A stretch of DNA of 64,000 nt, from the NCBI GenBank assembly GCA_050952065.1, contig JBMNKF010000008.1, forward strand, positions 74,787-138,786. Reading direction: 5' to 3'. Position 1 is the stretch's first letter; the number at the start of each line of letters is the position of its first letter. The stretch is from JAXGZG01 sp050952065. Its GTDB lineage: Bacteria; Bacillota; Sulfobacillia; Fermentithermobacillales; Fermentithermobacillaceae. A program made the position numbers and the translations under genes. Shown in pieces: positions 1 to 8,322 of the stretch. Below the pieces are notes generated by a model, which worked only from the letters and a program-made list of their open reading frames with translations, ran no database searches and was not told the origin of the DNA.

Positions 1-1
1 G

Positions 2-586
2 ACTGCTCGCATCTGGGCCGAGACTCCTTCCACTCGCCTATATGGAAAGACTGCAGGGCTTTTGGGTCTAGGTGCTATTGGCCAAGGTATCGCCAAGAGA
101 TGCAAGGGCCTGGATATGAGAGTGATCGGCCTTCGGCGCACTACAGGTGACGGCGGACCCTACGTGGACGAGACTATGACACTAGAGGGCTTTCCCAGGT
201 TATTGGCCCTATCAGATTTCGTACTGTGTTCACTTCCATTAACTCAAGAGACTCTGCATCTTTTGACTTTGAGAGAATTCACTATGATGAAACCCACTGC
301 CTTCCTAATAAACGTCGGAAGGGGTGCGGTCATAAAGGAGGACGATCTTGTCCAGGCGCTTTCTTTCGGGATCATTGCCGGCGCCGGCCTAGACGTCTTC
401 GAGGAAGAGCCGCTTCCTTCTTCCAGCCCTCTATGGGGCATGGAGAACGTGGTGATAACGCCTCACGCTGCAGGACCCGCTTCCGAGAACAGGCGCAAGT
501 CCTTCGATATTCTCTTGGAGAACTTGGGACGCCTTCAGAGAGGCGAACCTTTGCTTAACCAGGTAGACAAGGTGTTAGGATACTGA
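2..586 (+). CDS. D-isomer-specific 2-hydroxyacid dehydrogenase, 5' partial
   Basis: The C-terminal ~194 residues of an NAD-dependent 2-hydroxyacid dehydrogenase (the family of phosphoglycerate, glyoxylate and hydroxypyruvate reductases); the frame is open to the left edge, so the N-terminus lies outside the window. Visible: the Rossmann motif GLGAIG near the start, INVGRG with the substrate-binding Arg, AGLDVFEEEPL with the catalytic Glu, and TPHAAG with the catalytic His. A TTG within GLLGLGAIG could be mistaken for a start but lies inside the fold. It ends 13 bp before acpS, so the two are probably co-transcribed. Exact substrate cannot be told. Confidence 0.88.
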   Translation, partial: TARIWAETPSTRLYGKTAGLLGLGAIGQGIAKRCKGLDMRVIGLRRTTGDGGPYVDETMTLEGFPRLLALSDFVLCSLPLTQETLHLLTLREFTMMKPTAFLINVGRGAVIKEDDLVQALSFGIIAGAGLDVFEEEPLPSSSPLWGMENVVITPHAAGPASENRRKSFDILLENLGRLQRGEPLLNQVDKVLGY

Positions 587-599
587 AGGAGGACAAAGC

Positions 600-1013
600 A
601 TGTTGCCCGATGTGCGAGTGGGAATAGACATTGTACCCATCAAGAGAATCGAGGCCAGTCTGACTCCTAGTCCCACCCGATACCTGGCCAAGTTCTTGAC
701 GGCCGCAGAAGCCTCCTACTGTCAGAAGGCAGGCGGTGTGTGGAGTCTTGAGAGAGTGGCAGGCAGGATCGCCGCCAAAGAAGCCGTAATGAAGGTGTTG
801 GGACAAGGCTGGCCGAGAATCTCGTGGACACACATCGAGGTTCTGCCGGGTTCCAACGGGCGCCCTCGTGTCTCTCTTTCGGGCGAGGCTCGAACTCTTT
901 CTGAGTCACTTGGTATGAGAGACCTGGATGTCTCCATCACTCATGACGGGGGGTTCGCCGTTGCAGCCGCTTTGGGCGCCTTCAGTCAGGAGGTAACGTC
1001 ATGCTCCAACTAG
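600..1013 (+). CDS. acpS: holo-[acyl-carrier-protein] synthase
   Basis: Transfers 4'-phosphopantetheine from CoA to the conserved serine of acyl carrier protein, activating fatty-acid synthesis. The 137-residue protein has the AcpS signature: GIDIVPIKRIE at the N-terminus (metal-binding Asp), FLTAAEASYC, then GRIAAKEAVMKVLG, and ISWTHIEVL later. The C-terminal SITHDGGFAVAAA is typical. ATG at 600 is preceded by AAGGAGG at good spacing. The 3' end overlaps nnrD by 13 bp; acpS-nnrD is a common Bacillota pairing. Confidence 0.95.
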   Translation: MLPDVRVGIDIVPIKRIEASLTPSPTRYLAKFLTAAEASYCQKAGGVWSLERVAGRIAAKEAVMKVLGQGWPRISWTHIEVLPGSNGRPRVSLSGEARTLSESLGMRDLDVSITHDGGFAVAAALGAFSQEVTSCSN

Positions 1014-2551
1014 TTACGGCCGAGCGCATGAGAGAACTGGACCGAAGGGCAGTACAGTCGGGCATTTCCTCGCTCATACTCATGGAGAATGCAGGGAGAG
1101 CCTTGGCACACCGTGCCTCGGAGCTTCTGGAGCATCGCCCGTCCGATATTGCCGTGCTTGCAGGACCGGGGCAAAACGGGGGCGATGGGTTAGTGGCCGC
1201 CAGGCATCTATCGGCCATGGGCCACCGGGTGAAGGTGGGTTTATTTGGAGCCAGTGAAAACCTCCCCCAGGAAGCTTCCCTTAACTTAGGTATGCTGTCG
1301 GTGTGCCCCGTACAAGTGTTGTGTGCCTCAAAAACCCCGCCCCAAGAAGTCTTGGCATGGCTGGGGGAACCACACCTCATAGTGGATGCTCTCTTAGGCA
1401 TAGGCCTGAAGGGTGACCCGCGTCCTCCCATCAGTGTGGCCATTGAATGGATAAACTCCGCGGAAGCGCCCGTAGTGGCCTGCGATATACCTTCCGGACT
1501 CGACGCAGACACGGGTTTTCCGTACACCCCGACTGTCAAGGCCGGTCTTACCGTCACAATGGGCCTGCCTAAAGTGGGGATGTATTCCTATCCAGGCCGT
1601 TCATACTGCGGTACCATAGTGACCGAGTCGCTTTCCCTCCCGAGCACTTTTTTCCATAACGCTTCGCTTACCAAAGCAGTGTTCCTAGAAGATGCTAGAG
1701 AACATATGCCCAGAAGGGCGTCCGACCACCACAAAGGAATGTCGGGCCGAGTCACTGTGGTTGCGGGCTCTCTGGGTATGGCCGGAGCCTCAGTGTTGGC
1801 AGCGATAGGAGCCCTCCGCGGTGGTGCAGGGACAGTCACTCTCTTCTGTCCGGGGAGGGTCTACGAAGTATGCGCTTCAATGGCCCCCGAGATCATGGTG
1901 ATACCCGTGGGCGACGGGGCGACAATGAAACCTGGAGACGAACAGATTTCTCTTGTGCGAGAGCATATGTCCAAGTCCTCCGCGGTGGTATTGGGGCCGG
2001 GATTAGGTAGAGGTGAGTCCCAGACAGCATTCGTGGCTCGAGTCCTGAAGTCGTTGACGGTTCCTTGCGTGCTTGACGCCGATGGGCTTTTCGCTTTGGG
2101 GCATTTGGGTGGCCTGACATATCTTGCCGGACTCGCGGGCAAGTTTATCCTGACGCCTCACCCAAAAGAGTTGGCGGATCTTATGGGTTGTTCTGTCCGG
2201 GATCTTGCTGCCGACAGAATGGGCCATGCCATGAAGGCTTCACACGAAGCAAAAGCCGTGGTCTGTTTGAAGGGAGCAGGTACCTGTGTGGCGAACTATA
2301 CAGGGGAAGGGCTCGTCAACACTTCGGGAGATCCAGCCATGGCTACCGGAGGTGCGGGTGACGTCTTGGCCGGCGTCATAGCCGCCTTGATCGGTCAAGG
2401 CCTGTCTCTGTGGGAGGCGGCATGGGTTGGCGTGTTCTGGCACGGCCTCGCAGGAGAGATTGCCCGAGACAAACAGGGATCCTACGGAGTGCTTGCAGGA
2501 GACATTGCCCAATGTCTACCTGAAGCCCGTCGGTTAATCACCGGGAGGTGA
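1001..2551 (+). CDS. nnrD: bifunctional NAD(P)H-hydrate epimerase / ADP-dependent NAD(P)HX dehydratase
   Basis: Repairs hydrated NADH and NADPH: the N-terminal YjeF-type domain (about residues 1-215) epimerises R- and S-NAD(P)HX, and the C-terminal ribokinase-like domain (about 230-515) dehydrates the S form using ADP. Visible: AGPGQNGGDG near residue 55 (epimerase), GPGLGRG near 332, and TGGAGDVLAGVIAAL near 450, the nucleotide-binding signature of the dehydratase. Full length for the fused form (516 residues). The start overlaps the acpS end, suggesting coupled translation. Confidence 0.95.
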   Translation: MLQLVTAERMRELDRRAVQSGISSLILMENAGRALAHRASELLEHRPSDIAVLAGPGQNGGDGLVAARHLSAMGHRVKVGLFGASENLPQEASLNLGMLSVCPVQVLCASKTPPQEVLAWLGEPHLIVDALLGIGLKGDPRPPISVAIEWINSAEAPVVACDIPSGLDADTGFPYTPTVKAGLTVTMGLPKVGMYSYPGRSYCGTIVTESLSLPSTFFHNASLTKAVFLEDAREHMPRRASDHHKGMSGRVTVVAGSLGMAGASVLAAIGALRGGAGTVTLFCPGRVYEVCASMAPEIMVIPVGDGATMKPGDEQISLVREHMSKSSAVVLGPGLGRGESQTAFVARVLKSLTVPCVLDADGLFALGHLGGLTYLAGLAGKFILTPHPKELADLMGCSVRDLAADRMGHAMKASHEAKAVVCLKGAGTCVANYTGEGLVNTSGDPAMATGGAGDVLAGVIAALIGQGLSLWEAAWVGVFWHGLAGEIARDKQGSYGVLAGDIAQCLPEARRLITGR

Positions 2552-2586
2552 AAGGCCCCCGACCGGGCCGACTTGGAGTGGCTAAG

Positions 2587-2856
2587 ATGAAAAGAGTAGT
2601 AGTGGGGTTTCCTGAGGAGATCCTAAGAGACATGGACGACTTACTTTGTAACAACAATCAATGCAGGTCAGATATTATAAGAGAAGCTTGCTGTTTCTAC
2701 CTTGAAGAAAAGCGCAAAGCGATCCTACGAGAACAGATGAAGGCGGGTTACCAGGAGATGGCGGAGATCAACCGGATCTTGGCCGAAGAGATCGCCAGCG
2801 ACTTGGACACTTATGAGACTTACGACTATATTCGTTTTGGGTGGAGGAAGGCCTGA
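2587..2856 (+). CDS. ndoAI: MazE/EndoAI-type ribbon-helix-helix antitoxin
   Basis: About 89 residues. N-terminal RHH (CopG-like) DNA-binding segment KRVVVGFPEEILRDMDDL followed by RSDIIREACCFYLEEKR, then a charged C-terminal tail of the kind that binds the toxin. In the family, the antitoxin neutralises the adjacent EndoA RNase and autoregulates the operon. The frame extends upstream to a GTG overlapping the nnrD end, but ATG 2587 has the better ribosome site (GGAGTGG, 2575-2581). The stop abuts the toxin start, the usual TA arrangement. Confidence 0.9.
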   Translation: MKRVVVGFPEEILRDMDDLLCNNNQCRSDIIREACCFYLEEKRKAILREQMKAGYQEMAEINRILAEEIASDLDTYETYDYIRFGWRKA

Positions 2857-3207
2857 TTGGATCCAACCAGGGGCGATATCTACTTCGCCGACCTGAGCCC
2901 TGTCGTAGGGTCTGAACAGGGAGGGTTCAGGCCAGTCCTTATCATTCAGAACGACATCGGCAATAGGTACAGCCCCACAGTCATCATTTCCGCAATAACT
3001 TCACGAATAACGAAAGCCCACCTTCCAACTCATGTTGAGCTTCCGGGCCACGTGTCCGGTCTAGATAAGGATTCTGTGGTCTTGCTCGAGCAAATACGTA
3101 CTATAGATAAAAGGCGCCTCAAACGACGGATCGCCAGACTGGACGACGAGATCATGGCCAAGATCGACGAGGCATTGGCGATTTCCTGCGGCTTAAAGCC
3201 GATATAG
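2857..3207 (+). CDS. ndoA: MazF/EndoA-family mRNA interferase toxin
   Basis: A 116-residue endoribonuclease that in Bacillus EndoA cuts single-stranded RNA at short U-rich sites. Diagnostic stretches: RGDIYFADLSPVVGSEQGG, RPVLIIQNDIGNRYSPTVI, AITSRITKAHLPTHVEL and SVVLLEQIRTIDKRRL; this is very close to Bacillus EndoA across its length. The start is TTG, directly after the antitoxin stop, with GGAGGAAGG upstream. In Bacillota this pair is typically chromosomal and stable near alr/acpS/nnrD genes, as here, so it is more likely core stress physiology than a mobile addiction module. Confidence 0.95.
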   Translation: MDPTRGDIYFADLSPVVGSEQGGFRPVLIIQNDIGNRYSPTVIISAITSRITKAHLPTHVELPGHVSGLDKDSVVLLEQIRTIDKRRLKRRIARLDDEIMAKIDEALAISCGLKPI

Positions 3208-3248
3208 AGGGGTACCATTGCACCCGGAATTGCGAGGAGGAAACCGGA

Positions 3249-3959
3249 ATGAGGCCCATTATAGGTATCTTGGCCGGATATGACGAAGACAAGAATGACC
3301 TGACCTGCGCAAAGACTTATGTTGATGCTGTCTTGGAGGCAGGCGGAAGACCGATACTCATCCCGATCATGCCCAAGGATTTGGCAGAGGAAATGCTTTC
3401 GGTTGTAGATGGTTTGCTCTTCCCCGGCGGTGTGGACGTAGATCCCATGATATATGGTGAACCACCCCATCCCAATTTGGGGAGGATCAGCCCACTTCTA
3501 GATGCCATGGAACTGAGCCTGGCGAAACTGGCCCTCCGCCGGCCCATTCCCATATTAGGAATATGCCGTGGGTGTCAGGTGGTGAATGTTGCAGCGGGAG
3601 GGACGCTTGTTCAGGATATTCCCAGCCAAGTAAATGGGGCCATGAAGCACAGGCAGCAGGCTTCGAGATGGTATGGCACCCACGAGGTAATGCTGGACGA
3701 AGGTTCTTTGGCGGCAATGGTCTTCGGCAGGACAAGACTGGTTGTGAATTCCTACCACCATCAAAGCGTAAGGGTTCCGGGCAACAATCTTGTGATATCA
3801 GGTAAGGCACCCGATGGAATTGTTGAGACCGTGGAGTCCCGAGAAGCCTTTCGATTGCTTTTACAATGGCATCCCGAGTGTATGTGGCCTGTGGAACGCC
3901 TATTCCTGGCGCCCTTCAATGCTCTTTGCCGGGCGGCCGCGGGGCAAGATCCCGTATGA
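3249..3959 (+). CDS. gamma-glutamyl-gamma-aminobutyrate hydrolase family protein (peptidase C26)
   Basis: Class-I glutamine-amidotransferase-like hydrolase of the PuuD/C26 family, which removes gamma-glutamyl groups. The 236-residue protein has the nucleophile elbow GICRGCQ (Cys about 106), the helix VVNVAAGGTLVQDI, the family motif NSYHHQSV, and the catalytic His/Glu in QWHPE (about 208 and 210). ATG 3249 follows AGGAGG. The end overlaps the next gene's ATG by 4 bp, suggesting the two hydrolases act together. The substrate cannot be read from sequence. Confidence 0.9.
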   Translation: MRPIIGILAGYDEDKNDLTCAKTYVDAVLEAGGRPILIPIMPKDLAEEMLSVVDGLLFPGGVDVDPMIYGEPPHPNLGRISPLLDAMELSLAKLALRRPIPILGICRGCQVVNVAAGGTLVQDIPSQVNGAMKHRQQASRWYGTHEVMLDEGSLAAMVFGRTRLVVNSYHHQSVRVPGNNLVISGKAPDGIVETVESREAFRLLLQWHPECMWPVERLFLAPFNALCRAAAGQDPV

Positions 3960-5074
3960 TGGCAAACACAGTGGAGGGGCCTCGAAGAAGATCTCGAGAA
4001 CTCGGGATTGTGGTCGGGATTCTAGAGCCGGGGAGGTTAAACTCCATCACTGACGTTCCCGGGGTTTCCGTAGGCCACTGCACCTTAGTGGAAGGTGACG
4101 GCCGGCTCATACCGGGAAGCGGCTCGGTCCGGACGGGGGTCACGGCTGTCGTGCCCCATCCCGGTAACCTCTTTAGAGAGAAAGTCCCCGCTGCCATCCA
4201 CGTTATCAATGGATTCGGAAAAGCCACGGGGCTTGCACAAGTGATGGAGTTGGGCAATATCGAGACGCCGATCGTGCTCACCAACACGTTGTCTGTGGGA
4301 ACGGCTTGGGACGCCCTGTGTGAGTTCATGCTTCACGAGAATCCAGATATCGGAGTCACCACTGGAACGGTTAATCCGGTCGTAGGCGAGTGCAATGATG
4401 GGTATCTCAACGACATAAGAGGACGTCATGTTAAGCACGAACATGTCTTTCAGGCGCTCCGTTCGGCTCGTACAGGATCCGTGGAAGAAGGCAGTATTGG
4501 GGCCGGTACAGGCATGTCTTGCCTCGGGTTCAAGGGCGGGATAGGGACTGCGTCCAGAAAACTCGCCGGCGAAATCAGCCGTTGTCATTTGGGGGTTTTG
4601 GTTCTCTCCAATTTCGGCAGTCTACAAGATTTGACGGTGCTGGGCGTGCCCGTTGGCCGAGAGTTTGCTGGGAAGCGCCAGGCGGCTCCGACACCCCCAG
4701 GTTCTGTGATAGTAGTGATGGCTACTGACGCCCCGCTTTCTTCCAGGCAGATCCAGCGGGTGGCCAGGCGGTGCCAAGCAGGACTAGCCCGTACGGGCTC
4801 AACATTCTCCAACGGAAGCGGGGATTTCGTCATCGGTTTCTCCACAGAAAACCGCATTGCTCACAGCGGCCCCACTCTTGGCTCCAGTGTATTCCTCCGG
4901 GACGACTCTCAAGAGATGGCCGCCCTCTTCAGAGCGGCAGCCGAAGCTACTGAGGAAGCCGTGTACAATTCGCTGTTTGCGGCCCGCACTATGGTGGGAA
5001 GAGATGGGAACATGCGTCTTGGTCTTTCGGGAGATGAAGTGGTGAGAGTTCTCAGGACGCATGGAATAGTGTAA
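3956..5074 (+). CDS. P1/DmpA-family (S58) aminopeptidase-like Ntn hydrolase
   Basis: About 372 residues; matches the P1 peptidase family (L-aminopeptidase/D-esterase DmpA and relatives), which self-cleave to give an N-terminal nucleophile. Visible: NSITDVPGVSVGHCTL near the start, TGTVNPVVGECNDGYLND, and FKGGIGTASR, where the expected cleavage lies before Thr about 198 (Ser in DmpA). Later NGSGDFVIGFST and ATEEAVYNSLFAARTMVGRDG are typical. The frame is open further upstream, but ATG 3956 gives an ATGA overlap with the preceding hydrolase. Physiological substrate unknown. Confidence 0.9.
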   Translation: MMANTVEGPRRRSRELGIVVGILEPGRLNSITDVPGVSVGHCTLVEGDGRLIPGSGSVRTGVTAVVPHPGNLFREKVPAAIHVINGFGKATGLAQVMELGNIETPIVLTNTLSVGTAWDALCEFMLHENPDIGVTTGTVNPVVGECNDGYLNDIRGRHVKHEHVFQALRSARTGSVEEGSIGAGTGMSCLGFKGGIGTASRKLAGEISRCHLGVLVLSNFGSLQDLTVLGVPVGREFAGKRQAAPTPPGSVIVVMATDAPLSSRQIQRVARRCQAGLARTGSTFSNGSGDFVIGFSTENRIAHSGPTLGSSVFLRDDSQEMAALFRAAAEATEEAVYNSLFAARTMVGRDGNMRLGLSGDEVVRVLRTHGIV

Positions 5075-5135
5075 CAACTCCCTGTGGGCGGGAGGATAAA
5101 CCTGAAACTCGTCGAATGTCGTACAGAGTCTTTTG

Positions 5136-5149
5136 AGGCTAATTAGCCT
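5136..5149. promoter_or_regulatory. perfect 14-bp palindrome upstream of the 5166 gene
   Basis: AGGCTAATTAGCCT reads the same on both strands and sits 16 bp before the ATG at 5166, just before the ribosome site (GTGGGGGA). It lacks a U-tract, so it is more likely a dimeric-regulator site or small RNA hairpin than a terminator. No regulator can be assigned. Confidence 0.35.
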
Positions 5150-5165
5150 ATTGTGGGGGACAATT

Positions 5166-5837
5166 ATGGCAGAAGGATCGGGACGGGATGCTGGCAATGT
5201 GGGCCCAAGAGTAAAGAGACCCTCTTACCTGGGGGGACCTAGACCCTCGGGAACTGAGCCCCACCTTCCTGAGAAAGGGGAGAACGGAGTCACCACCCCG
5301 GAGGAATCTCCTGAAACGCCTAAGGAAGATGTGGAGTTGTACTCATGGCGCATATGGTTGCTTCCCAGGCGTCCTCTGATCTCAGTAGTAGTCATATCGG
5401 TCATGGTCCTGTGCTTGGTGTTCGCCTACTGGGCGTTTCCTCATGTCGTATTCGTGGTGGCTGTGACCATAATCTTGCTGAACCGCTTGGCAGCGTATCT
5501 TTTCCCCGTTACCTACACATTGACCGAGGAAACGGTGGGTTACCGGACGATACTTGCCAAAGACGTAAGAGATTGGGGCCGGTTTTTCACCTATCATGAG
5601 TTTCCCGACGGAGTCCTTCTTGCCCACGATGTCCGTAGCATTCGCGGCCGTCTACGTGAGGGACTCTTTCTCTACTATAATCAGGACGGTTCGAATAAAG
5701 ATCAAGTCTTGAAGGTGGTTCAAGCCAAGCTAAGCCCCCCTGCGGAAGCCCGTAAGAGAAAAGACGATGAAGGTTCATACAAGGGTGGCTTGAGATCTGC
5801 TTTGCGTCGCATCAGGGATTTTCGAAAGAGAACCTGA
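5166..5837 (+). CDS. hypothetical membrane protein with two-helix hairpin
   Basis: About 223 residues, family not recognised. Layout: a ~60-residue Pro/Gly/Glu-rich hydrophilic N-terminus, two close hydrophobic helices (around PLISVVVISVMVLCLVFAYW and HVVFVVAVTIILLNRLAAYL), then a ~120-residue soluble part beginning FPVTYTLTEETVGYRT, which resembles a small beta-rich PH-like domain, and a basic tail. ATG 5166 is preferred over an in-frame ATG at 5133 because of the GTGGGGGA ribosome site. It precedes the GlmL-like block. Confidence 0.7.
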   Translation: MAEGSGRDAGNVGPRVKRPSYLGGPRPSGTEPHLPEKGENGVTTPEESPETPKEDVELYSWRIWLLPRRPLISVVVISVMVLCLVFAYWAFPHVVFVVAVTIILLNRLAAYLFPVTYTLTEETVGYRTILAKDVRDWGRFFTYHEFPDGVLLAHDVRSIRGRLREGLFLYYNQDGSNKDQVLKVVQAKLSPPAEARKRKDDEGSYKGGLRSALRRIRDFRKRT

Positions 5838-5978
5838 CCTTGGATTAGATTCTTAAGAAAGGCGATGATTCCCGGGTTTGAAGTGAGAGTAATTGGATCG
5901 CTCATGGTGAGATCCATTGTTGTAGAATAATCAAGATAATTGTCACACTGCAATCTAGCAGAAGAGGAGGTGCAGTTC

Positions 5979-6380
5979 TTGAAACTCCCGGAACCCATTG
6001 ATGCGAAAAGGCGCGACGAGATCATCGAGGCAATCGCAAAGAAGGTTCAGCAGTATGGGATGCTGGTCCCTGCGATCTTCTTTCTGGAAATGAACAAACC
6101 TCTCAGCTATATTGGCGGGCAGGCCATGCACTTTTTTTCGCCCATCGCCAGCGTGGTCTTTCAGACCTTCGAAGATTACGCGTACTTTTTCGATGACCGA
6201 CAAAACGTTGAGCTCTTGATACAGCGGTTGGAAGCCCTTTCGCTGGAAGAAGAAGAGGCCAACCGTAGGGCCAAGAAGGAGCAGAAGGCGAGGAAAGGCA
6301 GTCTGCTCGACGAGGCGGTCCAGATGGAAGAAGGACCAAAAAACTCCGATCGTGATGGAAGAGATCTGCGTCCTCAATAG
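5979..6380 (+). CDS. conserved hypothetical protein with charged coiled-coil tail
   Basis: About 133 residues, no known function. The first ~75 residues look like a folded amphipathic domain with AIAKKVQQYGMLVPAIFFLEMNKPLSYIGGQAMHFFSP; the rest is Glu/Lys/Arg-rich and likely helical or disordered. The TTG at 5979 is chosen because AGGAGG lies 8 bp upstream; the frame is open a little further. It lies just before the GlmL-like gene in the same direction. The intact reading frame and MNKPLSYIGGQ-type core suggest a real protein. Confidence 0.7.
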   Translation: MKLPEPIDAKRRDEIIEAIAKKVQQYGMLVPAIFFLEMNKPLSYIGGQAMHFFSPIASVVFQTFEDYAYFFDDRQNVELLIQRLEALSLEEEEANRRAKKEQKARKGSLLDEAVQMEEGPKNSDRDGRDLRPQ

Positions 6381-6454
6381 AGGGTTTCCGCCACCCAACA
6401 TCGTATTGTTCATATTATTGGACTGTTTCTCGTAGTGAGGGAGGGGAAGAATTA

Positions 6455-8320
6455 GTGCCTGAAGAGAAAGTACCGATCAAGATTGACCAGGAGATAACCT
6501 CAGTCCTGGCCACTGACTGCGGTTCCACCACAACTAAAGCCATTCTTGTGGAGAAAGTCGGCGACGAGTATCGCCTGATCGTAAGAGGAGAGGCGCCCAC
6601 AACAGTGGAGGCACCTTTTGAAGACGTCACCGCAGGAGCAAGGAACGCTATACGTGAGGTGGAAGAGCTTACCGGAAAAACGTTTCTTGACGAAAAAGGA
6701 GTCATAACCCCAAGGCGGCCGGATGGGACCGGAGTAGATATCTACATGTCCACTTCTTCCGCAGGTGGAGGACTCCAGATGATGGTCGCAGGTGTGGTTA
6801 AGACCATGACTGCGGAGTCCGCAGCGAGAGCTGCTCTTGGTGCCGGTGCTATCGTTATGGACGTTGTCTCGGTCGATGATGGCAGAAGGCCGCACGAGAA
6901 AATTCAAAGGATCCGTCACCTTCGCCCCGACATGATCCTCTTGTCAGGAGGAATCGACGGTGGCACTATCACTCACGTGGTGGAGATCGCCGAGCTAATC
7001 TCTGCCGCTGAGCCCAAACCAAGGTTGGGAATTGGCTACAATCTTCCAGTAATTTACGCCGGGAATAAAGACGCAAGGCCACATATTAAGGAGAGTCTGG
7101 GCGACAAGGTTGACCTTCGCATTGTCAATAACCTTCGGCCCGTTCTCGAGAGAGAGGAGTTGGGGCCCGCCCGCGAAGAGATTCACAATTTGTTCATGGA
7201 GCACGTTATGGCTCAGGCCCCGGGCTACAACAAGCTCATGGCCTGGACTCCAATTCCTATCATGCCTACTCCCGGCGCCGTGGGATACTGCATGCAGACG
7301 GCATCCAAGGAGTACGACATGAGCGTTATCGGGGTAGACATAGGTGGGGCCACTACCGACGTGTTCTCCGTTTTCGGAGAGTATTTCAACAGAACGGTTT
7401 CGGCCAACCTAGGGATGAGCTACTCCATCTGTAACGTTCTGCTCGAGGCCGGTGTGGCCAACATCATCCGCTGGGTTCCTTTTGCCATCGATGAGGGCGA
7501 TCTTAGGAACAGGATCAGGAACAAGATGATTCGGCCCACTACCATTCCTCAGTCTCTCGACGAACTCGTGATTGAACAGGCGATTTCCCGTGAGGCATTG
7601 AGGCTTGCTTTCCAGCACCACAAGAGCCTTGCTGTGGGGCTTCGCGGTGTTCACAGAGAGAGGACCATCGGTGACACTTTCGAGCAGTCGGGAAGCGGCG
7701 AATCCTATATAGATATGATGGACCTTGGAATGCTCATCGGGTCCGGCGGCGTTCTTTCCCACGCCCCGCGGAGGGTCCAGTCAGCGCTCATGATGCTTGA
7801 TGCGTTCCAACCGGAAGGCGTTACCATGCTGGCCGTTGACTCCATCTTCATGATGCCGCAGTTGGGTATCTTGGCGTCCATCCATCCCAAGGCTTCCATG
7901 CAAGTGTTTGACCGCGACTGCCTGATCAGGCTCGGTCATGCCATAGCGCCGGCGGGACCCAGCGGTACTGTAAAGCCCGGCGATCCTTGCCTTAAGGTTA
8001 CTTTGGAGCATCAAGGCGAGACAACCACAGTGGAAGTTCCCTATGGTTCCATGAAACTTGTGCCCATTCCCGATGGAGAGACCGCCAAGGCGACTATCCA
8101 GCCCACCAGACAGTTCGACATGGGTAAAGGCCACGGACACACTCTCGAAACGACGATCAGAGGGGGAGTCGTTGGCGTCATCATCGACTGCCGCGGCCGT
8201 CCGTTCACTCCTCCTGAAGATCCAGCACAAAGGACAGCCATGCTCTTGAATTGGTTTGAGGAGCTTGACGTGTATCCTCGAGAAGCCTTGGCTAGGTACG
8301 CTCAGAAGGAGGGAAGGTAG
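6455..8320 (+). CDS. GlmL/MutL-like ATPase (glutamate mutase L family)
   Basis: A 621-residue ASKHA-type ATPase of the MutL/GlmL family, thought to support adenosylcobalamin-dependent glutamate mutase. Phosphate-binding motifs: TDCGSTTTKA (about residues 20-29) and GVDIGGATTDVFSV (about 292-305); also STSSAGGGLQMMVAG and LIGSGGVLSHAPRR. The C-terminal ~130 residues form a beta-rich extension (KPGDPCLKVTLEHQGETTTVEVPYGS...). GTG 6455 follows GGAGGGG. No mutase S or E subunit gene lies nearby, so the client is unknown. It is followed after 2 bp by the barrel-sandwich protein gene, implying joint function. Confidence 0.85.
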   Translation: MPEEKVPIKIDQEITSVLATDCGSTTTKAILVEKVGDEYRLIVRGEAPTTVEAPFEDVTAGARNAIREVEELTGKTFLDEKGVITPRRPDGTGVDIYMSTSSAGGGLQMMVAGVVKTMTAESAARAALGAGAIVMDVVSVDDGRRPHEKIQRIRHLRPDMILLSGGIDGGTITHVVEIAELISAAEPKPRLGIGYNLPVIYAGNKDARPHIKESLGDKVDLRIVNNLRPVLEREELGPAREEIHNLFMEHVMAQAPGYNKLMAWTPIPIMPTPGAVGYCMQTASKEYDMSVIGVDIGGATTDVFSVFGEYFNRTVSANLGMSYSICNVLLEAGVANIIRWVPFAIDEGDLRNRIRNKMIRPTTIPQSLDELVIEQAISREALRLAFQHHKSLAVGLRGVHRERTIGDTFEQSGSGESYIDMMDLGMLIGSGGVLSHAPRRVQSALMMLDAFQPEGVTMLAVDSIFMMPQLGILASIHPKASMQVFDRDCLIRLGHAIAPAGPSGTVKPGDPCLKVTLEHQGETTTVEVPYGSMKLVPIPDGETAKATIQPTRQFDMGKGHGHTLETTIRGGVVGVIIDCRGRPFTPPEDPAQRTAMLLNWFEELDVYPREALARYAQKEGR

Positions 8321-8322
8321 AA

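Noticed and set aside
2587..3207. mazEF as a mobile addiction module.
   Set aside because: The neighbours (acpS, nnrD) and the close match to Bacillus EndoAI/EndoA argue for a core chromosomal pair.
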